In this document: positions 16,956 to 25,994 of the stretch, piece after piece
How the letters are laid out: each line of letters starts with the position of its first letter
Position numbering within the stretch: position 1 is the stretch's first letter
From: Flavobacteriales bacterium UBA7325
GTDB taxonomy: Bacteria; Bacteroidota; Bacteroidia; Flavobacteriales_D; Crocinitomicaceae
Direction of reading: 5' to 3'
Length of the DNA: 42,052 bases
Assembly: GCA_002471375.1 (NCBI GenBank)
Contig: DKPV01000057.1
Location: 1 to 42,052 of the forward strand
The notes under the pieces: generated by a model
Databases searched by the model: none
What the model was told of the DNA's origin: nothing
Seen by the model: only the letters and a program-made list of their open reading frames with translations
Program-made: the position numbers and the translations under genes

Positions 16956-19391
16956 TTAATCGATGTTTTCAAAAGCAACTTGCTCAGAAACATTGATGAT
17001 GTGATCTCCAACTTTCTCTAAAGATGAGAATAGGTTACTATACACAAGTGAATTATCTATGTTGGTTCCAGTACCTAAGTTTTCTAGATGCTGCTCTCTC
17101 AATTGATCTCTCATTTGGTTAATCTCGCGCTCTCTAGAGACTGCACTATCCATCGAGATTGTGCCATATTCTGCATTTAAGTTTTCATTCATCACTTCAA
17201 ATGCTCTATCGATACATTTAAGCATTCCGTTCAATCCATTTCTTTGCTCAGGTGTGAAATAAACTTTGTCGCTATCCTTTCTTTCAAGTGTTTTACTCAT
17301 TTGGAAGAAGATATCACCGATACGCTCAAGATCAGTAGTGATGTTTAACATTCCGCGCATATTTGAAGATGCTTCGTTACTCATCTCCAGTTGGGCTGTC
17401 TTTCCTAAGAACTGAGCAATTTCAATCTCAACTCTATCTGTGATTTCCTCGTACTTCTCAATTTTTCGAAGCATTTTGTTTTTCTCTTTTCGGTCTGTTG
17501 AGTTAATGAAGGTTTCAACGAATTCATTCATCTTACCCGTGATCTTACCGAATTTTGCTACTTCCTTCTTAGCCTCTAAAATACCTAGCTCGGCTGTAGA
17601 TCCTAGCGGTCCATTGATGAAATCTAATTTAAACTCCTCATCAGAATCACCTTTAGATTTAACAGTGCGTTCCGCTAATCGCACTAATTGTGGTACGAAC
17701 CAGATCAAGAGAACAACATTAATTAAGTTGAACGATGTATGGAAGAGTGCAATTGCCGTTGCTGCTACTGCAACATCAGTATATGGATCTCCAGTTACGA
17801 TCCCTGCTAAACCGTCTAGGAAGAAGTGGAAGATAAGTAGCATCCATACAACTCCAACGATGTTGAACATCGAGTGGATTCTTGCTGATCGCTTTGCGTG
17901 AACATTAGCAATAAGTGAAGCTAACTCCGCAGTAATTGTTGTTCCAATGTTTTCACCTAGAACCATTGCACAGGCTACATCGAATGGAAGTGTTCCTGAT
18001 GCAACCATTGCTAGTGTAAGTGCCATCGCTGCAGAAGATGATTGAATAACGACAGTTACCAATGCACCTAGCATTACAAACATTACCGGACCATACCAAG
18101 CTTCTTTAAAATCAACAAAGAATTGGACGATTGCCGAATCTGCATCTAGAGATGGTACAGCATTTTTTAGAACCCCTAATCCAAGGAATAGAATGCAGAA
18201 TCCAAAGATTGCAGTTACCCACGCTTTCGCTTTACCTTTTGAGATGAATAACAATGGCGCTGCAAGTGCAATTAACATGTAAGCATAATCACCAATGCTT
18301 AATTTAAATCCTAAGAATACAATGATCCAGGCCGTAATTGTAGTACCGATATTTGCACCCATCATTACACCTGCTGATTGTCTTAATGTCATCAAGCCTG
18401 CGTTCACGAAACTTACAGTCATTACTGTAGTAACCGATGAAGATTGAACAATAGATGTAATACCAAACCCGGTAAACACACCTTTAACACGGTTAGAGGT
18501 CATTGAACTTAACATTCCACGTAATCTACTTCCTGCTGCTTGCTGGAGTCCCTCACTCATCAATTTCATACCAAAGATGAAGAATGCAAGTGCACCTATT
18601 AAGATGAGTAGTTTAGCAATACCCCATCCGCGCTCTGTTTTCTTCTTAACTTTTTTCGACCATACTACTTGATCTTTTTCACTTTTTACTTTGTCTATGT
18701 CATCGAATGGTGCAAAACCTAGTTTGAATTCATACTTATCATGACCATTTAAATTTTTAATTTCTATGCTTTTATCAAGAATTGAAAATGACTTCGTGTA
18801 TTCGTATCCACCGCCTTCAAGACCTTTTTTTGATCTTCTTTTGGCAATGTCATTCTGGTACTTGATGATTGCCTTGAAGTCACGATCCTTAAGCTTAGAC
18901 GCTATGTCATAATCAATACTCCATGTCAACTTCATGCTTTCAGGACCTGCCTTAGCTGTGAAGTTTTCGAAAAGGTGCATACCTAATGAATGGAATTCTT
19001 GTGGTGTTGTCCACTGGCTGTCGTAACCGATTGCCCATTCGAAGAATTTGTTTTCGTCAACCCCCTTAATTATATAGTTGTTTGAGTCAGAAGAAAAAGC
19101 TTTCGATGTTGTCCATTTTTCATCTCCGTCAGCTCTATAACGAACTTCAAGGTCTTTACCTGAAACTGAGCTTTCCCATTTTAATTGAACGGAACCTACT
19201 TTAAGTTTTTCCGTAGCATCCTCTTCACTGATATCATTCTTGAAAATTCCAAAACTGAGATCCGTGAATTCCGAGTCTAAGCTCACTACCGATTCTTCAG
19301 CTTGAACCGCATCAACCTGACTTAATCCTACAAATCCAAAAGCGAGGATTGCAATGATCATTAAATTTAATTTTTTCAACATTGTAGACAT
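16956..19391 (-). CDS. Na/Pi cotransporter with extracytoplasmic N-terminal domain and PhoU-like tail
   Basis: This 811-residue protein belongs to the NptA/PNaS family of sodium-dependent phosphate importers. It opens with a signal peptide (hydrophobic stretch MIIAILAFGFVGLSQVDA). About 225 extracytoplasmic residues follow, which look like two fibronectin-III-like repeats (VQLKWESSVSGKDLEVRYRA and MKLTWSIDYD). The membrane core (about 255-590) has both family QSSS motifs: GITSIVQSSSVTTVMTVSFV with MGANIGTTITA, and VTVVIQSSSAAMALTLAMV with LGENIGTTITAE. The tail (about 600-811) is a PhoU-like helical domain. Usual members are 550-600 residues, so the N-terminal part is an addition. The promoter region is shared with the OprP-like porin gene and holds a candidate Pho box in the right orientation. 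Confidence 0.93.
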   Translation of the reverse strand: MSTMLKKLNLMIIAILAFGFVGLSQVDAVQAEESVVSLDSEFTDLSFGIFKNDISEEDATEKLKVGSVQLKWESSVSGKDLEVRYRADGDEKWTTSKAFSSDSNNYIIKGVDENKFFEWAIGYDSQWTTPQEFHSLGMHLFENFTAKAGPESMKLTWSIDYDIASKLKDRDFKAIIKYQNDIAKRRSKKGLEGGGYEYTKSFSILDKSIEIKNLNGHDKYEFKLGFAPFDDIDKVKSEKDQVVWSKKVKKKTERGWGIAKLLILIGALAFFIFGMKLMSEGLQQAAGSRLRGMLSSMTSNRVKGVFTGFGITSIVQSSSVTTVMTVSFVNAGLMTLRQSAGVMMGANIGTTITAWIIVFLGFKLSIGDYAYMLIALAAPLLFISKGKAKAWVTAIFGFCILFLGLGVLKNAVPSLDADSAIVQFFVDFKEAWYGPVMFVMLGALVTVVIQSSSAAMALTLAMVASGTLPFDVACAMVLGENIGTTITAELASLIANVHAKRSARIHSMFNIVGVVWMLLIFHFFLDGLAGIVTGDPYTDVAVAATAIALFHTSFNLINVVLLIWFVPQLVRLAERTVKSKGDSDEEFKLDFINGPLGSTAELGILEAKKEVAKFGKITGKMNEFVETFINSTDRKEKNKMLRKIEKYEEITDRVEIEIAQFLGKTAQLEMSNEASSNMRGMLNITTDLERIGDIFFQMSKTLERKDSDKVYFTPEQRNGLNGMLKCIDRAFEVMNENLNAEYGTISMDSAVSREREINQMRDQLREQHLENLGTGTNIDNSLVYSNLFSSLEKVGDHIINVSEQVAFENID

Positions 19392-19494
19392 AGTTTATGT
19401 ATCAATTATGGTGCGAAGTTATCGCAACATTTCGAATAAGTAGAATTTCCAATATTATGTAAATGTTATCAAATTGGGTCAAGTTTACCATTTC

Positions 19495-19511
19495 ATTAAG
19501 TATGGATTAAG
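19495..19511 (-). promoter_or_regulatory. Candidate Pho box between Na/Pi and porin genes
   Basis: On the minus strand CTTAAT occurs twice with an 11-bp period (plus-strand ATTAAG at 19495-19500 and 19506-19511), the same layout as at 9577-9593. It is 27 bp upstream of a -10-like CATATTTG (19538-19545) of the porin gene, a suitable place for an activator. A further TTAAC half-site follows on the same strand (plus-strand GTTAA, 19515-19519). Confidence 0.5.
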
Positions 19512-19537
19512 AATGTTAATCGTCTATTAAATTCATT

Positions 19538-19545
19538 CATATTTG
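19538..19545 (+). promoter_or_regulatory. -10 element of the porin gene
   Basis: CATATTTG differs from TAnnTTTG only at the first base. It predicts a start of transcription about 20 nt before ATG 19572. No matching -33 TTTG is seen, as expected for an activator-dependent promoter. Confidence 0.45.
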
Positions 19546-19571
19546 CACCAGTAATTAAACAGTTAAGTACA

Positions 19572-20786
19572 ATGAATAAGGTAATAGCAACATCACTAGT
19601 CGTATTATTGGCAGGCTTCAGTTTTTCGCAACGGAAGATTGATTCTAAGTTTGGAAAAGGACTCTATAACGTAGTAGCAGAGGACAACTCATGGAGCATG
19701 AAGTTTGGTATGCGTGTTCAATCTTTATATGTAGGTGAAAACGTAATTAACGAAACGGATGGAGTTCTTCCGGGCACATCTTCGTTCCTTATTAGACGAG
19801 CACGTTTGAAATTTGGAGGGCATATCTTGACTTCAAAGTTGAAATATAAGATCGAGTTAGGTTTATCGAATAAAGACCTTGGTAAGGTTGACGCGACTAC
19901 TAACATGGCTCCTAAAATGATTTTGGATGCTGTAATAAAATGGAATTTTGCTGAGAATTTCGTTCTGTGGGCAGGACAAACAAAACTACCTGGAAACAGA
20001 GAGCGAGTAGTGTCATCTGCAAACATGCAATTCGTTGATCGATCATTATTGAACAAGAATTTCAACATTGACCGTGATATGGGAATGCAATTACGCCATC
20101 ATATTAACGTAGGTGAGAAGTTTTTAATTCGTGAGATGGTTGCGGTATCACAAGGTGAAGGACGTAACATAGTTCAAAACAACATTGGTGGATTGCAATA
20201 CACAGGAAGAGTTGAGCTATTGCCATTTGGGAAGTTTGCGAGTAAAGGAGATTACGTTGGAGGTGACATAAAAAGAGAATCAACGCCAAAGTTTTCTATT
20301 GCTGCGACGTATGACTTTAACGATCGAGCTGCCAAGACACGTAGTAACCAAGGAAGCTACATGAATGATGATTCTGGAGAGAACGCGGATGGTTTCTTCC
20401 ATTCAAATATCACAACGATCTTCGCAGATATGATGTTTAAGTACAAAGGTATTTCTGTGATGGGAGAGTATGCAAATAGAAACGCTGACGTGATTAACCA
20501 TTTTTCAGCTGATTCTACATCTTCTGCATCAGTTATGGCAGGAAGCTCAATGAACTTTAGTCTTGGTTACTTGTTCAAAAACAACTGGGAAGTTGCAGCT
20601 AGATATGCGTCATATACGCCTCATGCAGATTACGCAGATAATGCTGAGCAACGTTATACGCTTGGACTTTCTAAATACATCGTTGGACATGCATTGAAAG
20701 TGCAAGCTGATGTTACTTACAAAATGGAGGATAACAGTCCAAATGACAAGTTGATGTACCGACTTCAAATTGATTTCCACTTCTAG
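19572..20786 (+). CDS. Phosphate-selective porin (OprO/OprP family)
   Basis: This 404-residue outer-membrane protein has a signal peptide (MNKVIATSLVVLLAGFSFS, cleaved before QRK). The mature protein is a beta-barrel of the OprO/P family: MKFGMRVQSLYVGENV near the start, SFLIRRARLKFGGHIL, WNFAENFVLWAGQTKLPGNRE, and the C-terminal aromatic strand LMYRLQIDFHF. OprP-type porins take up phosphate or polyphosphate across the outer membrane. It is divergent from the Na/Pi cotransporter, so the two would form an outer- and inner-membrane pair for phosphate import. The shared CTTAAT repeat suggests joint control by a PhoB-like regulator (inference). Confidence 0.92.
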   Translation: MNKVIATSLVVLLAGFSFSQRKIDSKFGKGLYNVVAEDNSWSMKFGMRVQSLYVGENVINETDGVLPGTSSFLIRRARLKFGGHILTSKLKYKIELGLSNKDLGKVDATTNMAPKMILDAVIKWNFAENFVLWAGQTKLPGNRERVVSSANMQFVDRSLLNKNFNIDRDMGMQLRHHINVGEKFLIREMVAVSQGEGRNIVQNNIGGLQYTGRVELLPFGKFASKGDYVGGDIKRESTPKFSIAATYDFNDRAAKTRSNQGSYMNDDSGENADGFFHSNITTIFADMMFKYKGISVMGEYANRNADVINHFSADSTSSASVMAGSSMNFSLGYLFKNNWEVAARYASYTPHADYADNAEQRYTLGLSKYIVGHALKVQADVTYKMEDNSPNDKLMYRLQIDFHF

Positions 20787-20809
20787 TTGAAGAGTAAATA
20801 AGAGTTTTT

Positions 20810-20841
20810 AAAGCATCCATTTTTTATGGATGCTTTTTTTA
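20810..20841 (+). terminator. Terminator of the porin gene
   Basis: AAAGCATCCAT and ATGGATGCTTT form a perfect 11-bp stem around TTTTT, followed by a T run. Confidence 0.92.
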
Positions 20842-20935
20842 TCTTCTTAAATTCCTGTTAAATATGGAGTGAAGAATGTTCCGGCTAGTATTTGTGTTAC
20901 TAAATCAGTTATATTAGTATCCCAACCAGCACACA

Positions 20936-21625
20936 ATGAAGATTAAAATATTACTTGTTGAAGACAATACGAGCCTAGGATTTATTATTTCTGACCAATT
21001 GAAATCGGATGGATATAATGTAACGCTTTGTTCTGATGGTGCTGAAGGATTTACACGATTCAATAGCGAGAAGTTTCACTTGTGCATATTCGATGTGATG
21101 ATGCCGAAAAAAGATGGTTTCACATTGGCTAAAGATGTTCGAAAAGTCAATTCAGAAATTCCAATTTTATTTCTTACCGCTAAATCTTCCGATGAAGATA
21201 AAGTGGAAGGGTTTAAATCTGGCGGAGATGACTATTTGACAAAGCCCTTTAATGTGGAGGAGCTTCAGCTAAGAGTTGCTGCCTTGTTACGTAGAGTTAA
21301 TATCGAAGCGGAAACGGATGAAAAGGATACATATGCTATTGGATCCTACAATTTCGACACGATCAACTATGAATTAAAGCATGAGAATTTTGAGAAAACG
21401 CTCACGAAAAAAGAGGCGCAAATTTTGAAGATTCTTTGTAAATTTATGAATCAGGTTGTAGCCCGGGAAGATGTGTTAAACCCAGTTTGGGGACAAGATG
21501 ATTACTTTGTGGGGAGAAGTTTAGATGTCTTCATTACGAAACTCAGAAAGTATTTGAAAGAAGATTACCGTATACAAATCACAAATGTGCACGGGATAGG
21601 ATTTAAATTAGAAATTAGCGAATGA
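20936..21625 (+). CDS. OmpR-family response regulator (RprY-like)
   Basis: This 229-residue regulator has the acidic pair E9/D10, phospho-acceptor D53 (LCIFDVMMPKKDG), the Thr of FLTAKSSDEDKVEGFKSGGDDY and the Lys of LTKPFNVEEL. The winged helix carries LTKKEAQILKILCKFMNQVV and GRSLDVFITKLRKYL, which resemble RprY of Bacteroides rather than PhoB. The usual RprX/RprY kinase partner is absent; the next gene is a small secreted protein whose start overlaps the stop of this gene, followed by tsaB. The ATG 20936 start fits the family N-terminus. Confidence 0.9.
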   Translation: MKIKILLVEDNTSLGFIISDQLKSDGYNVTLCSDGAEGFTRFNSEKFHLCIFDVMMPKKDGFTLAKDVRKVNSEIPILFLTAKSSDEDKVEGFKSGGDDYLTKPFNVEELQLRVAALLRRVNIEAETDEKDTYAIGSYNFDTINYELKHENFEKTLTKKEAQILKILCKFMNQVVAREDVLNPVWGQDDYFVGRSLDVFITKLRKYLKEDYRIQITNVHGIGFKLEISE

Positions 21626-22026
21626 AAGTAGTTTTAGCGATTATAGGTATTTGGATCTGTTCTTTTAGTTATGCTGATCAGCTAGCATACATTTCACAAG
21701 AGGATGCGAACTTAGCGGTTGAGAAGATTTCGAAAATGAAATCGATCTATCTTTTTTGTGGATGCTGCAGTATGCAGGAACCTACCCAGATTAAGCCGAT
21801 CAAGGTTTATGCGAAGTTCACGAATTACGAGAACTATTACGAGGTATATGTAGACTACCTAGATGAGGATGGAATAACAAGAACAACAGCACTTGATCTC
21901 GCTTATGTATGGAAAAAAGGACTCTTCAAGTATAAAACGATAGGTCAAATTCTTGGCTTGGAGCATGATCGATGTGAGTACATCAAAGATTGGCAGAACC
22001 CAAAACATGTTGAAATAGATATCTAG
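21622..22026 (+). CDS. Small secreted protein of unknown function with CGCC motif
   Basis: This 134-residue protein has a signal peptide (MKVVLAIIGIWICSFSYA). The mature part contains a cluster of cysteines (YLFCGCCSMQEP), a later single Cys (HDRCEYIK) and no domain that I recognise. It begins within the stop codon of the response regulator (ATGA overlap) and ends one nucleotide before tsaB, so it belongs to a three-gene operon. The tight coupling suggests that it is made along with the regulator, perhaps as a periplasmic component of the same response; this is inference. Confidence 0.75.
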   Translation: MKVVLAIIGIWICSFSYADQLAYISQEDANLAVEKISKMKSIYLFCGCCSMQEPTQIKPIKVYAKFTNYENYYEVYVDYLDEDGITRTTALDLAYVWKKGLFKYKTIGQILGLEHDRCEYIKDWQNPKHVEIDI

Positions 22027-22027
22027 A

Positions 22028-22696
22028 ATGACGTACATTCTTCATTTAGAAACTGCTACTAAGGTTTGTTCTGTAGCTCTTTCGAAAGACGGAAAACTTT
22101 TCGGAATTAAAGAGCTCCAAGAGGACGGTTACTCTCATGGAGAAAACTTAACGCTTTTCATTGAAGATGTTCTTCAACAAGCCGGGATTACTTCAAATGA
22201 CCTGAATGCGGTTTCTGTGGCTTCAGGACCTGGGTCGTACACAGGGCTCAGAATTGGAGTGGCAACAGCGAAGGGTTTATGCTATGCCAATGAAATTCCG
22301 TTAATCGCAATTGATTCATTAACTGCACTTACAGAACAAGCTAGAATCACTCATCCAGATTCAAATCTTTGCGCTCTTATCGATGCACGTCGAATGGAGG
22401 TTTACAATCTTTTCGTTAACGAAAATGGACAGCCGCTTAAAGAGATCGCAGCGGATATTATTGATGAGTCTTCATATATTGAATTTGAACCATTCGTTTA
22501 CTTTGGTGATGGGGCGTCCAAACTAAATGAGGTATGGAACAATCGAAATTGTACCATTGACACAGACATTCTTTCCTCTGCAAAAGGACAAATGAATTTA
22601 GCCTATTCAAAATTTCAAGCGAAGGAATTTGAAGACGTCGCCTATTTCGAGCCATTTTATTTGAAGGACTTTATCGCAGGCAAAAAAGCGAAGTAG
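22028..22696 (+). CDS. tsaB: tRNA threonylcarbamoyladenosine biosynthesis protein TsaB
   Basis: TsaB is the inactive ASKHA-fold partner of TsaD in making t6A37 of ANN-decoding tRNAs. The 222 residues show HLETATKVCSVAL at the start and the family hallmark ASGPGSYTGLRIGVATAKGL, then IDARRMEVYNLF. The gene ends in TAG at 22694-22696, immediately against the stop codon of convergent trpA at 22697 with no base between. No terminator is seen at that junction. Confidence 0.95.
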   Translation: MTYILHLETATKVCSVALSKDGKLFGIKELQEDGYSHGENLTLFIEDVLQQAGITSNDLNAVSVASGPGSYTGLRIGVATAKGLCYANEIPLIAIDSLTALTEQARITHPDSNLCALIDARRMEVYNLFVNENGQPLKEIAADIIDESSYIEFEPFVYFGDGASKLNEVWNNRNCTIDTDILSSAKGQMNLAYSKFQAKEFEDVAYFEPFYLKDFIAGKKAK

Positions 22697-23443
22697 CTAT
22701 TTTACACCAAGAAGTTCATCTAGATAGTGTCTTTCTTCTCGATTTTCGATGGCCTTCAAATAAGAAGATCCTATAATTGCACCATCTGAAATAGAATGAA
22801 CTTTTTGAACATCATCATTATTCTTTATTCCAAATCCAATGAATACGGGGGTATCGCCACATAGTGTTGTGATTTCACGTAATCGATCGCATTGATCCGC
22901 ACTGAAGTTATTTTCTCCACCTGTTGTTGAGTTGGAGGATACGAGGTAGATGAAACTATTTGTACAAATGTCAACCGCTTTTTTTATTCGTTCCTGACTG
23001 GTCGATGTGGTAACTAAAAAGCTTGGGAATATCCCTTTCGCTTCAAATCTTGCCCGGTAGTTTCGATTGTAAATCTCTATGCTTAAATCTGGCAGGATAA
23101 CGGATGTTATATCGATTTCGCCACAAGCATTCAAGAAAGCATCAATACCAAAATTCAATACTGGATTGAAATAGCCCATTAGAATAATCGGAATTTTAGA
23201 TTTTCGTCGCTTTAATTGTTCGAATAGTAACGTGAGATTCATTCCGTTTTCGATCCCTATTTTACTTGCCTCCTGGATTGTTGGTCCATCAGCCAATGGA
23301 TCAGAAAAGGGGATTCCAACCTCAACGAAATCTATTCCTTTGGATTCTAAAAGACATAATTGGTCATCTAGACTATCGATCGTGGGATAACCGGCGGTCA
23401 CGAATATGCTGGTCTGTTTATGAGTTTGTTTGAAGATATTCAT
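22697..23443 (-). CDS. trpA: Tryptophan synthase alpha subunit
   Basis: TrpA splits indole-3-glycerol phosphate into indole and glyceraldehyde 3-phosphate and passes indole to TrpB. The 248-residue TIM barrel has the catalytic E41 and D52 in VEVGIPFSDPLADGPTIQEAS, plus ILMGYFNPVLNFG and FIGFGIKNNDDV. It is somewhat shorter than the E. coli enzyme (268) but the family core is complete. It is the last gene of the trp operon, 2 nt after trpB, and converges on tsaB with adjoining stop codons. Confidence 0.95.
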   Translation of the reverse strand: MNIFKQTHKQTSIFVTAGYPTIDSLDDQLCLLESKGIDFVEVGIPFSDPLADGPTIQEASKIGIENGMNLTLLFEQLKRRKSKIPIILMGYFNPVLNFGIDAFLNACGEIDITSVILPDLSIEIYNRNYRARFEAKGIFPSFLVTTSTSQERIKKAVDICTNSFIYLVSSNSTTGGENNFSADQCDRLREITTLCGDTPVFIGFGIKNNDDVQKVHSISDGAIIGSSYLKAIENREERHYLDELLGVK

Positions 23444-23445
23444 TG

Positions 23446-24627
23446 CTATAAATAGTGTTCCATGTCTTTGTCGCCACGCCCTGATAGATTGACAACGATG
23501 ACATCATTTGATTCAATTGTGATTTTTTCTAATGCAGCTAAGGCATGCGCACTCTCTAACGCTGGTATAATTCCATCGCTTCTCGTAAGCGCTTTCGCAG
23601 CCGCTAATGCTTGCTGATCGGTCACGCTGACACTCTGCGTTCGACCTTCGTTTATGGAATATGCATGCAGCGGTCCTATTCCTGGATAATCCAATCCAGC
23701 AGAAATGGAATAAGGTTCGGTTACTTGACCTGATTCATCTTGCATCAATAATGTCATACTACCATGAAGTACCCCTGGTGATCCAAGGATTGAAGTTGCT
23801 GCGGATTTACCACTATCTAAACCGAGTCCTGATGCTTCTACTGCGATTAATTTAACTTCTGGTTCTCGATAATAGTGATAGAATGCACCAGCCGCATTGC
23901 TTCCTCCACCTACGCATGCGATGACTTTTGTTGGTAGTTGCGACCCTGTCTTTTGTTGCAACTGCTCACGCATTTCTTGTGAAATGACTGATTGAAAATA
24001 AGCCACCATCTCGGGGTAGGGATGAGGTCCCACCACACTGCCAATAAGGTAATATGAATCAGGATTGTTTATCCAAAATCGAATGGCTTCGTTCGTTGCA
24101 TCTTTAAGTGTTTTACTGCCACTGGTTGCCGGGATAACTGTGGCCCCAAGAAACTGCATTCGCTTCACATTGGGAGTTTGACGCGCAATGTCAATTTCGC
24201 CCATAAAGACGATGCATTCCATGTTCATGAGTGCGCAAGTAGTGGCAGTAGCGACTCCATGTTGACCTGCGCCAGTCTCTGCAATAATCTTGGTTCTTCC
24301 CATCTTTTTAGCGAGTAGAATCTGACCGATTGCATTGTTGATCTTATGAGCCCCAGTATGATTGAGATCTTCACGTTTTAGATAGATCGTACCTCCGTAT
24401 TTCTCACTCAGTTTTTCTGAATGATATAGGGGAGTAGGGCGGCCAACATAGTCCTTAAGTATTTGAATATACTCCTTCTGAAATTGTTCATCCGAAAGGC
24501 ACTTCATGAAAACTTGATCAAGTTCTTCCACATTCGGGCGTAGAAGCTCAGGGATAAATGCTCCGCCGAATTCACCATAGAATCCTAGGTCGTCAGGCTT
24601 TGTATATGATTCTGTCTTTAATAGCAT
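23446..24627 (-). CDS. trpB: Tryptophan synthase beta subunit
   Basis: TrpB joins indole and serine to form tryptophan using pyridoxal phosphate. In 393 residues it shows FYGEFGGAFIPELL, the PLP lysine K95 in LNHTGAHKINNA, the ETGAGQHGVA loop, and the phosphate-binding ACVGGGSNAAGAF. It is a canonical TrpB1-length protein. The ATG at 24627 lies inside the end of trpF, so the two genes overlap by 35 nt in different frames, which suggests coupled translation. Confidence 0.97.
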   Translation of the reverse strand: MLLKTESYTKPDDLGFYGEFGGAFIPELLRPNVEELDQVFMKCLSDEQFQKEYIQILKDYVGRPTPLYHSEKLSEKYGGTIYLKREDLNHTGAHKINNAIGQILLAKKMGRTKIIAETGAGQHGVATATTCALMNMECIVFMGEIDIARQTPNVKRMQFLGATVIPATSGSKTLKDATNEAIRFWINNPDSYYLIGSVVGPHPYPEMVAYFQSVISQEMREQLQQKTGSQLPTKVIACVGGGSNAAGAFYHYYREPEVKLIAVEASGLGLDSGKSAATSILGSPGVLHGSMTLLMQDESGQVTEPYSISAGLDYPGIGPLHAYSINEGRTQSVSVTDQQALAAAKALTRSDGIIPALESAHALAALEKITIESNDVIVVNLSGRGDKDMEHYL

Positions 24628-25204
24628 CGATAAATGTGTTTATTAGTTCAATATTTTTATTTCCTGGTATAGATTCAAATCCACTATTGAGGTCGACACC
24701 GTAGAATCGCGAATGGCTGATCGTTTTTATTGCTTCAACTGAAGAAGGGTTGATGCCTCCACTGAGTAGGAAAGGAACATTTCCTGTATATGAGTTGAGT
24801 AGCGACCAATCAAATTGTTTACCAGAACCGCCATGGAGTATTGTCTTCGTGTCAAATAGAAATAGGTCAACGTGCTCATATGCAGCTAGACGATCAAACT
24901 GAAATTCTTCATCAATACCAAAAGCCTTGATCACTTTTGCAACGTCCGAAGCTTCCGCGCAGTACTCGGGTGATTCACTTCCGTGTAATTGAACATAATC
25001 CAATGAATATTTTTTCACGAGCATTTCTAAACTTGTAAGTTCTTCATGGACGAACACACCAACTCTGTGAGCTTGTCCAGATGTAGGAACTGACTCGACG
25101 AATCGCGGTGATTTTTCATGGAAGATGAATCCGATAAAATCGACTAGAGAATCCAAATCGTTGACTTGATTCGGATGTTTCATACCACAGACTTTTATCT
25201 TCAT
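24593..25204 (-). CDS. trpF: Phosphoribosylanthranilate isomerase
   Basis: TrpF carries out the Amadori rearrangement of phosphoribosylanthranilate. The 203 residues begin MKIKVCGMKHPNQV, with the catalytic Cys of KVCGM, followed by DFIGFIFHEKSPR, VGVFVHE, DYVQLHGSE, and the catalytic Asp region YGVDLNSGFE. It overlaps trpC upstream by 4 nt (ATGA) and trpB downstream by 35 nt. Confidence 0.95.
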   Translation of the reverse strand: MKIKVCGMKHPNQVNDLDSLVDFIGFIFHEKSPRFVESVPTSGQAHRVGVFVHEELTSLEMLVKKYSLDYVQLHGSESPEYCAEASDVAKVIKAFGIDEEFQFDRLAAYEHVDLFLFDTKTILHGGSGKQFDWSLLNSYTGNVPFLLSGGINPSSVEAIKTISHSRFYGVDLNSGFESIPGNKNIELINTFIDAIKDRIIYKA

Positions 25205-25989
25205 GCTGCCTTGATTTTTCCTTGTAATGACTCAATGAACTCTCTAGGATCTTTTTGCTGAAGAATGCTTTCTCCAATAAGGGCTCCATTAAAACCATTC
25301 TCTTTCAGGGTAAGTAATTCTTCACTCGTTTTTATACCTGATTCAGAGATGACGATTCGGTCATTTGGTAAATATTTAATTAGTTCAAAAGAGTTTTGGA
25401 TATCAGTTTTTTGTGCTTTGAGGTCACGATTATTTATTCCAATCACATCAACAAATTCGTTGATTTTGTGAAGTTCCGAATGCTCGTGAAATTCCATTAC
25501 CACTTCCATTCCTAAGCTTTGGGCGATAATCGTTAGATGCAAAGCTTCTTGTTTTGTCAAGACTTCAGCGATCAGTAATATGGCATCGGCACCAATTGCT
25601 TTTGATTCAAAGATTTGAAACTCGTCCAGGATGAATTCTTTTCGAAGTATAGGCAGGTCTGAAACTGATTTTATTGCAGCGATATCATCATTACTTCCAC
25701 CGAAATAGGTAAAGTCAGTTAGGCAGGAAATTGCGGATGCTCCTGCCGAAGTATATTCAATTGCTTGTTTTTTGATATCAAGTGTTTTGTGAATTACGCC
25801 CGCGCTCGGAGATTTGCGCTTCATTTCAGCAATGATGCTAAAGCGACTGTTTTCGAGCCCATTTTTAAGTGATCTACATGGCGCTGAGAAATGCTTAGAC
25901 ACTTCGAGATCTTGATAGGTGAATTTGGATTTGAGTGATTCCACTTCCTTCCTTTTTGTTTCAATTATTGTATTTAGAATATTGTTCAT
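25201..25989 (-). CDS. trpC: Indole-3-glycerol phosphate synthase
   Basis: TrpC closes the indole ring. The 262-residue TIM barrel shows FSIIAEMKRKSPSAGVIH, LPILRKEFILDEFQIFES, DAILLIAEVLT, IGINNRDLKAQKTD and VISESGIKTSEEL, all conserved catalytic segments. It is a monofunctional enzyme, not fused to trpF as in enterics. The gene lies 5 nt after trpD and overlaps trpF. Confidence 0.96.
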   Translation of the reverse strand: MNNILNTIIETKRKEVESLKSKFTYQDLEVSKHFSAPCRSLKNGLENSRFSIIAEMKRKSPSAGVIHKTLDIKKQAIEYTSAGASAISCLTDFTYFGGSNDDIAAIKSVSDLPILRKEFILDEFQIFESKAIGADAILLIAEVLTKQEALHLTIIAQSLGMEVVMEFHEHSELHKINEFVDVIGINNRDLKAQKTDIQNSFELIKYLPNDRIVISESGIKTSEELLTLKENGFNGALIGESILQQKDPREFIESLQGKIKAA

Positions 25990-25994
25990 AGCGC

